This document shows, piece by piece, positions 47,996-57,227 of a DNA stretch of 64,000 nucleotides (within the stretch, counting starts at the first letter, position 1; every line of letters begins with the position of its first letter). Made by a program: the position numbers and the translations under genes. The notes beneath the pieces were generated by a model. It did not search any database. It was not told where the DNA came from and saw nothing but the letters and a program-made list of their open reading frames with translations. The DNA lies in the NCBI RefSeq assembly GCF_003234965.1, contig NZ_QKVK01000009.1, forward strand, positions 1 through 64,000, written 5' to 3'. Source of the DNA: Aestuariivirga litoralis (GTDB lineage Bacteria; Pseudomonadota; Alphaproteobacteria; Rhizobiales; Aestuariivirgaceae).

Positions 47996-48076
47996 CGTCA
48001 CCCCGGCGAAAGCCGGGGCCCCGCTTTCCGCGTGGCAGGGGCTCGAAGCGGGGTCCCGGCTTTCGCCGGGATGACG
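47996..48076. repeat. Long palindromic repeat, family B
   Basis: The 22-base arms at 47996-48017 and 48055-48076 are inverted copies with one mismatch, and inner arms CCCCGCTT (48019-48026) and AAGCGGGG (48046-48053) extend the structure. The first arm also folds alone (CCCCGGC-GAAA-GCCGGGG). The sequence differs from family A. GTCAT/ATGAC-ended palindromes of this kind are common intergenic repeats in Rhizobiales. It lies between hutH and the next operon. Confidence 0.8.
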
Positions 48077-48114
48077 GTGCTAAAGGGTGGTACTCGGGAA
48101 AGCTGAACTCATCG

Positions 48115-48879
48115 ATGAACCTCTTCGACCTTACCGGCCGCGTGGCGGTCATCACCGGAACGAGCCGCGGCATCGGGCGGGAGCTGGCGCATGGCTTCGC
48201 CGAGGCCGGCGCCATCGTGGTGGGTTGCGCGCGGAGCTACGAGACGGCCGAGAAGACCGCCGCCGAACTCCGCGCCAAGGGCCATGACACGCTGCCCGTG
48301 CTGGCCGACGTCGCCACGCCCGAAGGGGCGGATGCGCTGATCACCGCCGCGGTGCGCCGCTATGGCCGGATCGACATTCTCGTTTGCAATGCCGGCGTGA
48401 ACGTCAAGAAGAAGGCCATCGACTTTACCGCCGCCGAGTTCGACACGGTGATCGGCGGCAACCTCAGGTCCTATTTCCTTTGCGCGCAGGCGGCGGCGCG
48501 CCAGTTCATCGCCCAGGGCAGGGGCGGCGTGATCGTGATGAATTCGTCGAACGCCTCCGTCGCGGCCTTCGAGGACCTGACACCCTATTGCGCGGCCAAG
48601 GGCGGCATCGACATGCTGGTGCGGGGGCTGGCGAGCGAGTGGGGTCCGCATGGCATCCGCGTCAACGCCTTCAACCCCGGCTACACCAGGCATTCGATGA
48701 CGGCCGAGGGCCAGGCCTATCTGGCACGGGCCGAGAAGGAGATCGCGGCGAGAACACCGCTCCGCCGCATGGCGGAGATGAAGGAGATGGTGGGGCCCGC
48801 CGTGTTCCTCGCCTCCGATGCCGCGAGCTTCGTGACCGGCACGATTCTCCTCGCCGATGGCGGCTGGTGCGCGCAATGA
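48115..48879 (+). CDS. Short-chain dehydrogenase/reductase
   Basis: A 254-residue classical SDR: TGTSRGIG (14-21), CNAG (91-94), Ser144 region, Tyr158 and Lys162 in YCAAK, and RVNAFNPGYTRHSM. Arg40 after strand 2 may allow NADP. FabG-like enzymes of this kind reduce or oxidise hydroxyacyl or cyclic alcohol substrates. It leads a three-gene unit with an acyl-CoA synthetase and a thioredoxin-fold isomerase, joined by ATGA overlaps, which suggests breakdown of a carboxylic acid. Confidence 0.9.
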   Translation: MNLFDLTGRVAVITGTSRGIGRELAHGFAEAGAIVVGCARSYETAEKTAAELRAKGHDTLPVLADVATPEGADALITAAVRRYGRIDILVCNAGVNVKKKAIDFTAAEFDTVIGGNLRSYFLCAQAAARQFIAQGRGGVIVMNSSNASVAAFEDLTPYCAAKGGIDMLVRGLASEWGPHGIRVNAFNPGYTRHSMTAEGQAYLARAEKEIAARTPLRRMAEMKEMVGPAVFLASDAASFVTGTILLADGGWCAQ

Positions 48880-50420
48880 TGCTGCATCCGTGGACGGCAC
48901 TGCAGCATGCGGCGAAGGCCTGGCCTGATGCGGATGCACTGGTCTTCCCGCACCAGGAGGCGCGGCGCAGCTTCGCGCAGTATCGTGATGACGCGCAGGC
49001 GCTGGCGGGTGCGCTTGCCGCGCGCGGCCTTGGCGCTGGCGATCACATCGCCTTGCTGGCCGAGAACCGCGTCGAATGGGCGGTGGTGCAGATGGCCTGC
49101 GCGGCGCTGGGTGCCACCTTCGTGCCGCTCAACACGCATTACCGCAAGGATGACCTTGCCTATGCGCTGAAGCAGTCGGACTCGAAGGCGCTGATCTGCT
49201 CCACGCAGTATCGCTCCAATCCCTATCTCGAGAATGTCACGGCCTTGCGCCCGCAGCTGCCGCTGCTGGCGCATGTCTTCACGCTGGAGGAGGACTATCC
49301 CCGTCTCGTTGCCGAGCGACACGCCTTCACGCCGGTCGTGCCCGATGCGCATGCCACCGCCGCACTGCTCTACACCTCCGGCACCACGGGCTTTCCCAAG
49401 GGTGCGCTGCTTTCTCATCGCGCCATGATGCTGGTGGCGGCCAACAGCGCGCTCCGGCTGGGGGTGGAAGCGGGCGACCGCTGGACCTCGATCATCCCGC
49501 TGTTCCATTGTGCGGGCTGCATCCTCAATCTTCTCGGCTGCCTGTCGCAGGGTGCCGCCTATGTCGGCGTGCCGAGCTTCGATGCGGAGAACATGTTCCG
49601 CGTCATCGAGGGCGAGCGCTGCACGCATCTCTCCGGCGTGCCCACCTCCTATCTGGCGATGCTCGACCACCCGGCGCGGGCCGGCTACGACCTGTCGAGC
49701 CTGAAGGCCGGAAGCTGCGGCGGGGCGGACTGCAACCCGGATGTGCTGCGGCGCTGCGCGGAAGAATTCCCCATGCCTGGCCTCTCCCAGGTCTATGGCC
49801 AGACCGAGGGCGGCACGCTCTTCGTCTGCCCCGAGCACGACGATCCGCTGCGCTGGGAAACGGCGGGCAGGGCGTTGCCGGGCTATGACCTCCGCATCGT
49901 GCATCCGGAAACGCTGGAGGACTTGCCCGCGGGCGAGATCGGCGAAATCCAGGCGAAGGGGCCGATGGTGATGGAGGGTTACTACAACAAGCCCGAGGCC
50001 ACGGCCGAGACCATCATCGACGGCGGCTGGCTGCGCACCGGCGATCTCGGCTACTTGCGTGACGACGGCCGCCTCGTCATCGCCGGCGGACGGCTGCGCG
50101 ACATGATCATCCGTGGCGGCGAGAACATCTATCCCGCCGAGATCGAGGCGGTGCTGCAGGGCCACGAGGCGGTGGCCGAGGTCGCGGTCTTCGGGGTGCC
50201 GGACGACTATTACGGCGAGATCGTCGGCGCGGCGGTGAAGCTGGCCGCGCCCGTCGCGGCGTCCGACTTGCAGGCGCTCTGCGCCGCGCGCATTGCGAAG
50301 TTCAAGGTGCCCGCCGTGATCTTCGCGGTGGAGCGCTTCCCGCTCACGCCGTCGGGCAAGATCCGCAAGGTTGAATTGCGCGATTGGGCGAGGGAGAAGC
50401 GCATGGAGAGGCTGGCATGA
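48876..50420 (+). CDS. Acyl-CoA synthetase (AMP-forming)
   Basis: 514 residues. LLYTSGTTGFPKGALLSHRAM is the ATP-binding motif, QVYGQTEGG the second, then WLRTGDLGYLRDDGRLVIAGGRLRDMIIRGGENIYPAEIE, and the C-terminal lysine in PSGKIRKVEL. It activates a carboxylic acid to its CoA thioester; the acid is unknown. Start ATG 48876 overlaps the SDR stop (ATGA). The long open frame upstream of it lies inside the SDR gene and is not coding. Confidence 0.92.
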   Translation: MMLHPWTALQHAAKAWPDADALVFPHQEARRSFAQYRDDAQALAGALAARGLGAGDHIALLAENRVEWAVVQMACAALGATFVPLNTHYRKDDLAYALKQSDSKALICSTQYRSNPYLENVTALRPQLPLLAHVFTLEEDYPRLVAERHAFTPVVPDAHATAALLYTSGTTGFPKGALLSHRAMMLVAANSALRLGVEAGDRWTSIIPLFHCAGCILNLLGCLSQGAAYVGVPSFDAENMFRVIEGERCTHLSGVPTSYLAMLDHPARAGYDLSSLKAGSCGGADCNPDVLRRCAEEFPMPGLSQVYGQTEGGTLFVCPEHDDPLRWETAGRALPGYDLRIVHPETLEDLPAGEIGEIQAKGPMVMEGYYNKPEATAETIIDGGWLRTGDLGYLRDDGRLVIAGGRLRDMIIRGGENIYPAEIEAVLQGHEAVAEVAVFGVPDDYYGEIVGAAVKLAAPVAASDLQALCAARIAKFKVPAVIFAVERFPLTPSGKIRKVELRDWAREKRMERLA

Positions 50421-51022
50421 CGGAGCTCACCTTGTGGTTCGACGTCCATTCGCCCTGGGTCTATCTCGCCTCCTTCCGCGTCGGCGACCTCGCCCGCAAG
50501 CATGGCCTTGCCTTGCACTGGCGGCCGCTGCACCTGCCGCGATTGCTTGACGAGATCGGCGGCGTGAAGCCGCTGGAAGCCACACCGGCGCGCGTTGCGT
50601 GGTTCCGGCAGGACATCCTCGACCACGCGGAGCTCCAGGGCGTGCCGCTGCGCTATCACCCGCACTATCCGCTGCGCAACTCCCGCGCGCTGCGCGCCTG
50701 CATTCTTGCCGAGGAGCAAGGCAAGGCGGAGAACTTCGTTCGCCTTGTGCTCAAGGGTTACTGGGCGGATGAGGCCGACATCACCGATCTCGACCAGCTG
50801 GCGCGCTGGGGAGCGCAAGCCGGGCTCGACGGACAGGCGGTGAAGGCCGCCGCGGTGAGCGAGGTCTACAAGCAGCGGCTGGACGACAACACGGCCGAGG
50901 CCATCGCGCGCGGCGTCTTCGGCGTGCCCACGCTCGATACCGGCACCAGATTGTATTTTGGAAACGACAGGCTGGACCTGCTGGATATTCATATCTCGCG
51001 CGGCAAAATCCCTCTAGTTTGA
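50417..51022 (+). CDS. DsbA-family protein, 2-hydroxychromene-2-carboxylate isomerase-like
   Basis: A 201-residue thioredoxin-fold protein. It starts ELTLWFDVHSPWVYLASFRV, where the CxxC of DsbA is replaced by a serine (HSPW), as in the glutathione-dependent HCCA isomerase/kappa GST branch. FGVPTLDTGTRLYFGNDRLDLL is the cis-proline region. It probably isomerises an intermediate made by the two preceding enzymes. ATG 50417 overlaps the synthetase stop. Confidence 0.85.
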   Translation: MTELTLWFDVHSPWVYLASFRVGDLARKHGLALHWRPLHLPRLLDEIGGVKPLEATPARVAWFRQDILDHAELQGVPLRYHPHYPLRNSRALRACILAEEQGKAENFVRLVLKGYWADEADITDLDQLARWGAQAGLDGQAVKAAAVSEVYKQRLDDNTAEAIARGVFGVPTLDTGTRLYFGNDRLDLLDIHISRGKIPLV

Positions 51023-51028
51023 GCCGCC

Positions 51029-52132
51029 ATGCAGGACACCTTGATGGGCGTGGTGCGCGCCCTCACGCCACGCATGGCGGGCACCACATTCCGTGACCGG
51101 AGCATCGCCTGCCTGGGCGCGCTCATCGGCATCGGCGTCACCGGGCTCATTTCCGGCTGGGCGGTGGGCAACATGCAGCACCTGCCGCTGCTGGTGGCGC
51201 CGCTCGGTGCCTCCGCCGTGCTGCTCTTCGCCGTGCCGGCAAGCCCGCTCGCCCAGCCCTGGTCGATCATCGGCGGCAACACCATCTCGGCCCTCGTCGG
51301 CATCGCCGTCGCGCATCTGATCCCGGACAAGGCGCTCGCAGCGGCAGTCGCAGTTGCCCTCGCCATTGCCGTCATGTCGCTGCTGCGCTGCCTGCATCCG
51401 CCGGGTGGTGCCGCCTCGTTGCTCGGCGTGCTGGGCGGGCCGGCGGCGGCGTCATACAGTTTCGGCTTCGCCTTTGTGCCGGTGGCGCTGAATTCGATCC
51501 TGCTGGTGATCCTGGGCCTCGTCTTCCACCGCTTCTCGAAGCACAGCTATCCGCACAGGGCCAAGGTGGTGATGGCGCAGACACACGGCACCAAGGACTT
51601 GGCCCCGCAGCTTCGCGTCGAACTCACCGAAGGCGACATCGATGCCGCACTGGCGGAAGGCGACGAGCCGCTGGACATCTCGCGTGACGACCTCCACCGC
51701 ATCGTGCGCCGCGCCGAACTCTCGGCACTCGAGCGCACGGCAAGCGTGCCGCGCTGCGCCGACGTCATGTCACGCGATGTCCTTTCGGTGCGCGCCGATG
51801 CCCCATGGAGCGAGGCGCACCGCCTGTTGCTGGCGCATGACCTGCGCATCCTGCCGGTGGTCGATGGGGAGGGCCGCGTTGCCGGCGTCGTCGAGATGCA
51901 TGAGCCCGATCACCCGCTTGGTTCGGTTTCCGAGATGATGAGCGATGCTGTGACGGCCCTGCCGGACGACAGCGTGCTGCGCCTGGTCGATCACTTGAGC
52001 GACGGCCGCCACCACGCGGTGCTGATCACCGACGGCCGTGGCAAGCTCGTCGGGCTGGTGACGCAGACGGACATGATCGTCGCCCTGGCGAGGCTGGCGG
52101 TGACGGGGGCGGCGCGTCCTGTGAAGACGTAA
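51029..52132 (+). CDS. HPP family membrane protein with CBS domain pair
   Basis: The protein has 367 residues. Residues ~20-175 form an HPP domain with four or five membrane helices: IACLGALIGIGVTGLISG, HLPLLVAPLGASAVLLFAVPASPLAQPWSIIGGN and RCLHPPGGAASLLGVLGG, which contains the family's His-Pro-Pro. Residues ~235-360 are two CBS motifs (CADVMSRDVLSVRADAPWSEA; ALITDGRGKLVGLVTQTDM-like). HPP proteins have been linked to nitrite transport in plastids and cyanobacteria; the bacterial role is unknown. It starts six bases after the isomerase gene. Confidence 0.87.
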   Translation: MQDTLMGVVRALTPRMAGTTFRDRSIACLGALIGIGVTGLISGWAVGNMQHLPLLVAPLGASAVLLFAVPASPLAQPWSIIGGNTISALVGIAVAHLIPDKALAAAVAVALAIAVMSLLRCLHPPGGAASLLGVLGGPAAASYSFGFAFVPVALNSILLVILGLVFHRFSKHSYPHRAKVVMAQTHGTKDLAPQLRVELTEGDIDAALAEGDEPLDISRDDLHRIVRRAELSALERTASVPRCADVMSRDVLSVRADAPWSEAHRLLLAHDLRILPVVDGEGRVAGVVEMHEPDHPLGSVSEMMSDAVTALPDDSVLRLVDHLSDGRHHAVLITDGRGKLVGLVTQTDMIVALARLAVTGAARPVKT

Positions 52133-52155
52133 GGCAAGACCTTCGACCACCCATG

Positions 52156-52234
52156 GCATCATCGCCGGGCGTGTTCCGGCGATCCTTTCGCGGGCTCCAA
52201 AAAGGATGGCCGGGACGAGCCCGGCCATGATGAG
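52156..52234. repeat. Double-hairpin palindromic repeat, family A copy 2
   Basis: Hairpin ATCGCCGG...CCGGCGAT (52161-52183) and hairpin ATGGCCGGG-ACGAG-CCCGGCCAT (52206-52228), joined by ATCCTTT...AAAGGAT and ending CATGATGAG. It lies between the convergent HPP and cysNC genes. The first arm has diverged more from copies 1 and 3. Confidence 0.8.
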
Positions 52235-52254
52235 ATCCGAGGGTTGTGCTGGGC

Positions 52255-54159
52255 CTATTTCGCCAGCCGCCCCTTGTCCTTCAGGTACTGCACGATGAGG
52301 TCGGCCGCGCCTTCCGCCGTCACCTTGGTGGTGTCGACGCGGATCTCCGGCTTCTCCGGCGCCTCGTAGGGCGACGAGATGCCGGTGAAGTGCTTGATCT
52401 CGCCGCGGCGGGCCTTGGCGTAGAGGCCCTTCACGTCACGCTTCTCGGCTTCCGCCAGCGATGTGTCGACGAAGATCTCGATGAACTCGCCGTCCTCCAG
52501 CAGCTCGCGGGCCATCAGGCGCTCGGAGCGGAAGGGCGAGATGAAGGAGACGAGCACGATCAGGCCCGCATCCACCATCAGCTTCGAGACCTCGCCGACG
52601 CGGCGGATGTTCTCCACCCGGTCGGCGTCCGAGAAGCCCAGGTCGCGGTTGAGGCCATGGCGGACATTGTCGCCATCGAGCAGGTAGGTCATGTGGCCGG
52701 CGGCGTGGAGCTGCTTCTCGACGAGGTTGGCGATCGTCGACTTGCCCGCCCCCGAAAGCCCCGTGAACCAGAGGACCGCGGGCTTCTGGCCGGTGAGGGA
52801 AGCGCGCGCCTGCTTGTTCACGTCCACCGCCTGCCAGTGGATGTTCGCCGCACGCCGCAGCGCGAAGCGGATGAGGCCCATGCCGACCGTGTTGTTGGAG
52901 AAGCGGTCGATGATGATGAAGGAACCGAGGTTGCGGTTCTCGACATAGGGCGCATAGGCGATCTGGGCATCGAGTTCGAGGTTGCAGACGCCGATCTCGT
53001 TGAGCGCCAGCGTCTTCGCCGCCACATGCTCCATGGTGTTGACGTTGACCTTGTATTTCAGCTCCTCGAGCGTGCCCGGCACGGTCTTGGTCGAGGACTT
53101 GAAGAGATAGGGACGGCCGGGCAGCATCGGCTCGTCGCTCATCCAGAGGATCTCGACCTCGAACTGGTCGGAGACCTCGACCGGGTCATTGGCCGTGCAG
53201 ATGACGTCGCCGCGGCTGATGTCGATCTCGTCCTTCAGCGTGATGGTCAGCGACTGGCCGGCCACACCCTCGTCGAGGTCGCCGTCATAGGTGACGACGC
53301 GCTCGACCACGGAGCTCCGCGCCGAGGGCAGCACCTTGACGGCATCGCCCGGTTTCACCGTGCCCGACACGATGGTGCCGGAGAAGCCGCGGAAATTCTG
53401 GTTGGGGCGGTTCACCCACTGGACGGGAAGGCGGAACGGCTTGTCGGCAAGATCGTCGCCGACCGGCACGGTCTCGAGATGCGCCATCAGCGTGGGGCCG
53501 TGGTACCAGGGCATGTTGGCGGAGCGGGTGATCATGTTGTCGCCGAGGAGGGCCGAGACCGGGATCACCGTGATCTCGTCGGCACCGATCGACTTGGCGA
53601 AGGCGCGGTAATCCTCCTCGATGCGCTTGAAGACGGCCTGGTCGAAATCCATCAGGTCCATCTTGTTCACCGCCACCACGAGGTGCTTGATGCCCAGCAG
53701 GGTGCAGATGAAGGTGTGGCGGCGCGTCTGGGTGAGCACACCCTTGCGCGCGTCCATCAGGATGATGGCGAGGTCGGCGGTGGACGCACCCGTCGCCATG
53801 TTGCGCGTGTACTGCTCATGGCCGGGCGTGTCGGCGACGATGAACTTGCGCTTGTCGGTGGTAAACGCCCGGTAGGCGACGTCGATGGTGATGCCCTGTT
53901 CACGCTCGGCGGCGAGGCCGTCGACCAGCAAGGCGAAGTCGAGGTTGCCGCCTTGCGTGCCCATCTTCTTCGAGTCGGCCTCGAGTGCGGTGAGCTGGTC
54001 CTCGAACAGCATCTTGGCTTCATAGAGCAGCCGCCCGATCAAGGTGGACTTGCCGTCGTCGACCGAACCGCAGGTGATGAAGCGCAGCAGGTCCTTCTGT
54101 TCCTGGGCGTGGAGATAGGCCTCGACGTCGCCGCCGGTGAATTCGATGAAGCGCGTCAT
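52255..54159 (-). CDS. cysNC: Bifunctional sulfate adenylyltransferase subunit 1 / APS kinase
   Basis: The protein has 634 residues. The N-terminal GTPase part (CysN, ~1-440) has [34 protein letters not shown] and NKMDLMDFD, then EF-Tu-like beta-barrel domains. The C-terminal part (CysC, ~450-634) has the P-loop [31 protein letters not shown] and the PAPS-binding FISPFRSER. Together with CysD it makes APS from sulfate and phosphorylates it to PAPS. The ATG overlaps the cysD stop by one base. Confidence 0.95.
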   Translation of the reverse strand: MTRFIEFTGGDVEAYLHAQEQKDLLRFITCGSVDDGKSTLIGRLLYEAKMLFEDQLTALEADSKKMGTQGGNLDFALLVDGLAAEREQGITIDVAYRAFTTDKRKFIVADTPGHEQYTRNMATGASTADLAIILMDARKGVLTQTRRHTFICTLLGIKHLVVAVNKMDLMDFDQAVFKRIEEDYRAFAKSIGADEITVIPVSALLGDNMITRSANMPWYHGPTLMAHLETVPVGDDLADKPFRLPVQWVNRPNQNFRGFSGTIVSGTVKPGDAVKVLPSARSSVVERVVTYDGDLDEGVAGQSLTITLKDEIDISRGDVICTANDPVEVSDQFEVEILWMSDEPMLPGRPYLFKSSTKTVPGTLEELKYKVNVNTMEHVAAKTLALNEIGVCNLELDAQIAYAPYVENRNLGSFIIIDRFSNNTVGMGLIRFALRRAANIHWQAVDVNKQARASLTGQKPAVLWFTGLSGAGKSTIANLVEKQLHAAGHMTYLLDGDNVRHGLNRDLGFSDADRVENIRRVGEVSKLMVDAGLIVLVSFISPFRSERLMARELLEDGEFIEIFVDTSLAEAEKRDVKGLYAKARRGEIKHFTGISSPYEAPEKPEIRVDTTKVTAEGAADLIVQYLKDKGRLAK

Positions 54160-55283
54160 CAGAAATATCCTTCCTGCTTCTTCTTTTCCATGGAGGCGGA
54201 GGCGTCCTTGTCGATGACGCGGCCCTGGCGCTCGGAGGAGGTGGCCACCAGCATCTCCTCCACGATGTCGAGGAGGGAGGTGGCGTTCGAGTCGATGGCA
54301 CCGGTCAGCGGATAGCAGCCCAGCGTGCGGAAGCGGATCTTGCGCATCTGGGGCGTTTCGCCGGGATTGAGGCGCATGCGCTCGTCATCGACCATGATGA
54401 GCTGGCCGTCACGCTCCACCACCGGGCGCTCGGCGGCGAAATAGAGCGGCACGATGTCGATGTTCTCGCGGTGGATGTATTGCCAGATGTCGAGCTCGGT
54501 CCAGTTCGACAGCGGGAAGACGCGGATCGACTCGCCCTTGTTCTTGCGGGCGTTATAGAGGTCCCACAGTTCGGGGCGCTGGTTCTTCGGGTCCCAGCGG
54601 TGCCGCGAGTCGCGGAAGGAGAAGATGCGCTCCTTGGCGCGCGACTTCTCCTCGTCGCGCCTAGCGCCGCCGAAGGCTGCATCGAAGCCATACTTGTCGA
54701 GCGCCTGCTTCAGGCCGTCGGTCTTCATGATCTGGGTGTGGAGCGCCGAACCATGGTCGAAGGGGTTGACGTTCTTGGCCACACCTTCCGGGTTCTTGTG
54801 GACGATCAGCTCCCAGTCATACTTCTTCGCGGTCGCCTCGCGCATGGCGTACATGTCGCGGAACTTCCAGCCGGTATCGACATGCAGCAGCGGGAAGGGC
54901 GGCTTTGAGGGGTAGAAAGCCTTGATGGCGAGATGCAGCATCACGGCCGAATCCTTGCCGATCGAATAGAGCATCACCGGCTTCTCGCACTCGGCGGCAA
55001 CCTCGCGGATGATGTGGATCGACTCGGCTTCGAGGCGCTCCAGATGGGTCAGCGTCTTGGCATCGCGGTGCAGCGCCTTCGGCGCACCGGCGGGCGTGGA
55101 TTGCTGGGTGATCCAGTTGCGCACCTTCTCGATGGTGCGGGTGGAGGGCGACCGCCCCTTGCGCAGGTCGAAGACGAAATTGGGATCGCCGAGCGCCTGC
55201 TTGCCGAGCGCCGTGGGATCTACCCCAGCGGAAGAGAGGTAACGCTCGATCTCCGCCAGGAAGGATTGTGCGACACTGTCCAT
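54159..55283 (-). CDS. cysD: Sulfate adenylyltransferase subunit 2 with N-terminal HTH-like domain
   Basis: The protein has 374 residues, ~70 more than usual CysD. Residues 78-374 are canonical: [23 protein letters not shown]-loop SIGKDSAV (~107-114), [37 protein letters not shown]. Residues 1-59 are extra and look like a small helix-turn-helix domain ([40 protein letters not shown]); residues 60-77 are a linker. No stop or good start codon separates the parts, so I annotate one fused protein from ATG 55283. The ribosome binding site is weak (AAAGGGAAA, 11 bases). Longer in-frame readings upstream cross the divergent regulator and are not coding. Confidence 0.9.
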   Translation of the reverse strand: MDSVAQSFLAEIERYLSSAGVDPTALGKQALGDPNFVFDLRKGRSPSTRTIEKVRNWITQQSTPAGAPKALHRDAKTLTHLERLEAESIHIIREVAAECEKPVMLYSIGKDSAVMLHLAIKAFYPSKPPFPLLHVDTGWKFRDMYAMREATAKKYDWELIVHKNPEGVAKNVNPFDHGSALHTQIMKTDGLKQALDKYGFDAAFGGARRDEEKSRAKERIFSFRDSRHRWDPKNQRPELWDLYNARKNKGESIRVFPLSNWTELDIWQYIHRENIDIVPLYFAAERPVVERDGQLIMVDDERMRLNPGETPQMRKIRFRTLGCYPLTGAIDSNATSLLDIVEEMLVATSSERQGRVIDKDASASMEKKKQEGYF

Positions 55284-55402
55284 GATAGGATTTTCCCTTT
55301 GAATGGGGTGAATGACAGGGCAACTAGCGCAAGATTGGCCGTCTTGATAGGAAAATTTCTGTGAGCATGCCGTTTTCAGGCTCTGGTTGATAGGATTTAT
55401 CC
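55284..55402 (-). promoter_or_regulatory. Three direct repeats of a GATAGGA motif upstream of cysD
   Basis: On the plus strand GATAGGATTTTCC (55284-55296), GATAGGAAAATTTC (55346-55359) and GATAGGATTTATCC (55389-55402) lie in the spacer between cysD and the divergent regulator. Each has a GGA-AT-rich-TCC-like half symmetry. The first copy touches the cysD start codon. They look like binding sites of one regulator, possibly the HTH-like domain of CysD itself or the divergent XRE-cupin protein. Confidence 0.5.
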
Positions 55403-55417
55403 GATGTGTAATCGGAT
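55399..55417. promoter_or_regulatory. Palindromic operator upstream of the XRE-cupin gene
   Basis: ATCCGAT-GTGTA-ATCGGAT has perfect seven-base arms. It lies 59 bases before the GTG start of the XRE-cupin regulator and overlaps the third GATAGGA repeat by four bases. An autoregulatory site is plausible. Confidence 0.5.
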
Positions 55418-55475
55418 TTGTGCCTCTTGAGGTCGCCCAGCCTCCGCGATAGAGTTTTTCCTCGGAGGAAACGAA

Positions 55476-56129
55476 GTGGACAAAGCCAACGGACGCAAGC
55501 CGGCCCAGAAGTCCGGCATGCCTTTCCAGGACCCGCATGGGCATGGCGAGGCGACGGGCAAGCTGCTGGAGCAGGCGATCGGCCGTGCCGTGAAGGAATT
55601 CCGCGAGAAACTCGGCCTCACCATCGCGGAGCTGGCCAAGGCGGCGGAGATGTCCGCCGGCATGCTGTCGAAGATCGAGAATGGTGCAACCTCGCCTTCG
55701 CTCGCCTCGCTGCAGGCGCTGGGCAAGGCGCTTCAGGTGCCGGTCACGGCCTTCTTCCGGTCCTATGAGGAGATCCGCGACGCCACCTTCGTCAAGGCGG
55801 GCATGGGCCTCACCATCGAGCGCCGCGGCACGCGTGCCGGCCACCAGTATGAGCTTCTCGGCCACAGCCCGCACGGGCCGGTCATGGTCGAGCCCTATCT
55901 GATCACGCTGACGCATGAGTCGGACGTGTTCCCGACCTTCCAGCATGCCGGTCTCGAATTCCTCTACATGCTGGAGGGCAACGTCGTGTACCGCCACGGC
56001 GAGAAGACCTATGACATGCACCCGGGCGACGCCCTGTTCTTCGATGCCGAGGCGCCGCACGGGCCAGAGGAACTGCGCAAGCTGCCCATCCGCTATCTCT
56101 CCGTCATCAGCTATCGCCGCGAGGACTAG
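55476..56129 (+). CDS. XRE family regulator with cupin domain
   Basis: A 217-residue protein. Residues ~30-90 are an XRE helix-turn-helix ([52 protein letters not shown]), residues ~140-210 a cupin ([44 protein letters not shown]). This MerR-free layout is shared with PuuR-like regulators that sense small molecules. GTG 55476 follows GGAGGAA by five bases, which decides the start. It is divergent from cysD, with 192 bases between; the target may be itself, cysD or unlinked genes. Confidence 0.92.
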   Translation: MDKANGRKPAQKSGMPFQDPHGHGEATGKLLEQAIGRAVKEFREKLGLTIAELAKAAEMSAGMLSKIENGATSPSLASLQALGKALQVPVTAFFRSYEEIRDATFVKAGMGLTIERRGTRAGHQYELLGHSPHGPVMVEPYLITLTHESDVFPTFQHAGLEFLYMLEGNVVYRHGEKTYDMHPGDALFFDAEAPHGPEELRKLPIRYLSVISYRRED

Positions 56130-56131
56130 CC

Positions 56132-57118
56132 TTGCGCCGTGCCATGCGTGCCGCCGCCGCCGGCCTGGCCCTTCTGGTGGCAACGCCCCTGCGCGCCGAC
56201 GAGCCGATGGACGGCACCTTCCGCGCCAGCCGCTCCTGCGAGGCGCTGCTGTCGATCCGCAAGGAGACCAATCCGGGAAAGATCATTACCGGCCCCGGCA
56301 TGAGTTATCGGCTGCTGGCCCGCAACCAGAAAAAGGCCACGCATTACCGGATCGAGATTCCGGGCGCGGAACCGCCGGAGCGCTGGGTCGCTGCCGAGTG
56401 CGGAAAGGCGCAGCCCGCCCCGGCGGGCGAGGCAGCGCCGGCCCCGGCGGCGCCGAAGCCGGTGGAGCGCGCCTATGTGCTGGCGCTCAGCTGGCAGCCC
56501 GCCTTCTGCGAGGCGAACCCCGGCAAGCGCGAATGCCGCTGGCAGACCGGCTCGCGCCATGATGCCAATTACCTGTCGCTGCACGGGCTGTGGCCCCAGC
56601 CGTCCAGCCTGCAGTATTGCGACCTGGCGCCGGCGGTGCGCGCCGCGGGCGAGGGCGGGCGCTGGAAGGACATTCCGCCAGTCGAGCTCAACCTGTCCAC
56701 CCAGGCCGACCTGGAGCGGATGATGCCCGGGGCGCAGTCCCTGCTGGAGCGCCATGAATGGGCCAAGCACGGCAGCTGCTACCCCGCCGATGCCGAAACC
56801 TATTTCCGTGATTCCTTCCGCCTGCTGGAAGAGGTGAACGCCTCGCCCGTCGCCACCCTTCTCATGCAGAACATCGGCCGCCAGGTGAGCGCGGCAGACA
56901 TCCGCGCCGCCTTCGACCAGGCCTTTGGCCCCGGGGCGGGAAACCGCGTGCGGGTGACCTGCAAGGATGACGGGCGGCGCCGGCTGATCACCGAAATCAC
57001 CTTGGCATTGAAGGGGGATATTCCTTCCGGATCAAAGCTTTCGGAGCTCCTGCTGGCGGCCGCTCCGGGCGAGCCCGGCTGCCCCTCCGGCTTTGTGGAC
57101 CCGGTTGGCCCGCAATAG
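56132..57118 (+). CDS. Ribonuclease T2 family protein
   Basis: 328 residues. The signal peptide is residues 1-~21 ([19 protein letters not shown]). Residues ~22-90 carry an SH3-like segment ([31 protein letters not shown]), then an Ala-Pro linker, then RNase T2 with both catalytic segments: LHGLWPQ and [11 protein letters not shown], each with the essential histidine. It should degrade RNA in the periplasm. TTG 56132 is six bases after GAGGA; ATG 56144 is an alternative. The start lies two bases after the XRE-cupin stop. Confidence 0.9.
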   Translation: MRRAMRAAAAGLALLVATPLRADEPMDGTFRASRSCEALLSIRKETNPGKIITGPGMSYRLLARNQKKATHYRIEIPGAEPPERWVAAECGKAQPAPAGEAAPAPAAPKPVERAYVLALSWQPAFCEANPGKRECRWQTGSRHDANYLSLHGLWPQPSSLQYCDLAPAVRAAGEGGRWKDIPPVELNLSTQADLERMMPGAQSLLERHEWAKHGSCYPADAETYFRDSFRLLEEVNASPVATLLMQNIGRQVSAADIRAAFDQAFGPGAGNRVRVTCKDDGRRRLITEITLALKGDIPSGSKLSELLLAAAPGEPGCPSGFVDPVGPQ

Positions 57119-57161
57119 GCACATGCGGGGGTGCGTTCCTCGCATGAAACAAAATTTCCTC

Positions 57162-57191
57162 TTGGTTGAAATGTTGCCCGATGCCTGATAG
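57162..57191 (+). promoter_or_regulatory. Candidate promoter of mgsABC
   Basis: TTGGTT (57162-57167) and TGATAG (57186-57191) are 18 bases apart, 37 bases upstream of mgsA. GAAGGAGAA precedes the ATG. Judged by eye and moderately weak. Confidence 0.3.
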
Positions 57192-57227
57192 TTTCCTGAG
57201 CACATCACTGCTGAAGGAGAACGGGCC

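Noticed and set aside
48384-48875. In-frame extension upstream of the acyl-CoA synthetase
   Set aside because: It lies inside the SDR gene in another frame and is not protein-like; the ATGA overlap at 48876 gives the natural start.
52246-54315. A 689-codon open frame on the plus strand opposite cysNC and cysD
   Set aside because: It lies wholly antisense to clearly functional genes. Its translation is rich in Arg, His, Asp, Val and Gly with no domain, as expected from GC-rich codon shadows.
55284-56183. In-frame extension upstream of cysD
   Set aside because: It is antisense to the XRE-cupin regulator gene and has shadow-like composition. Only the part from ATG 55283 has protein-like sequence.
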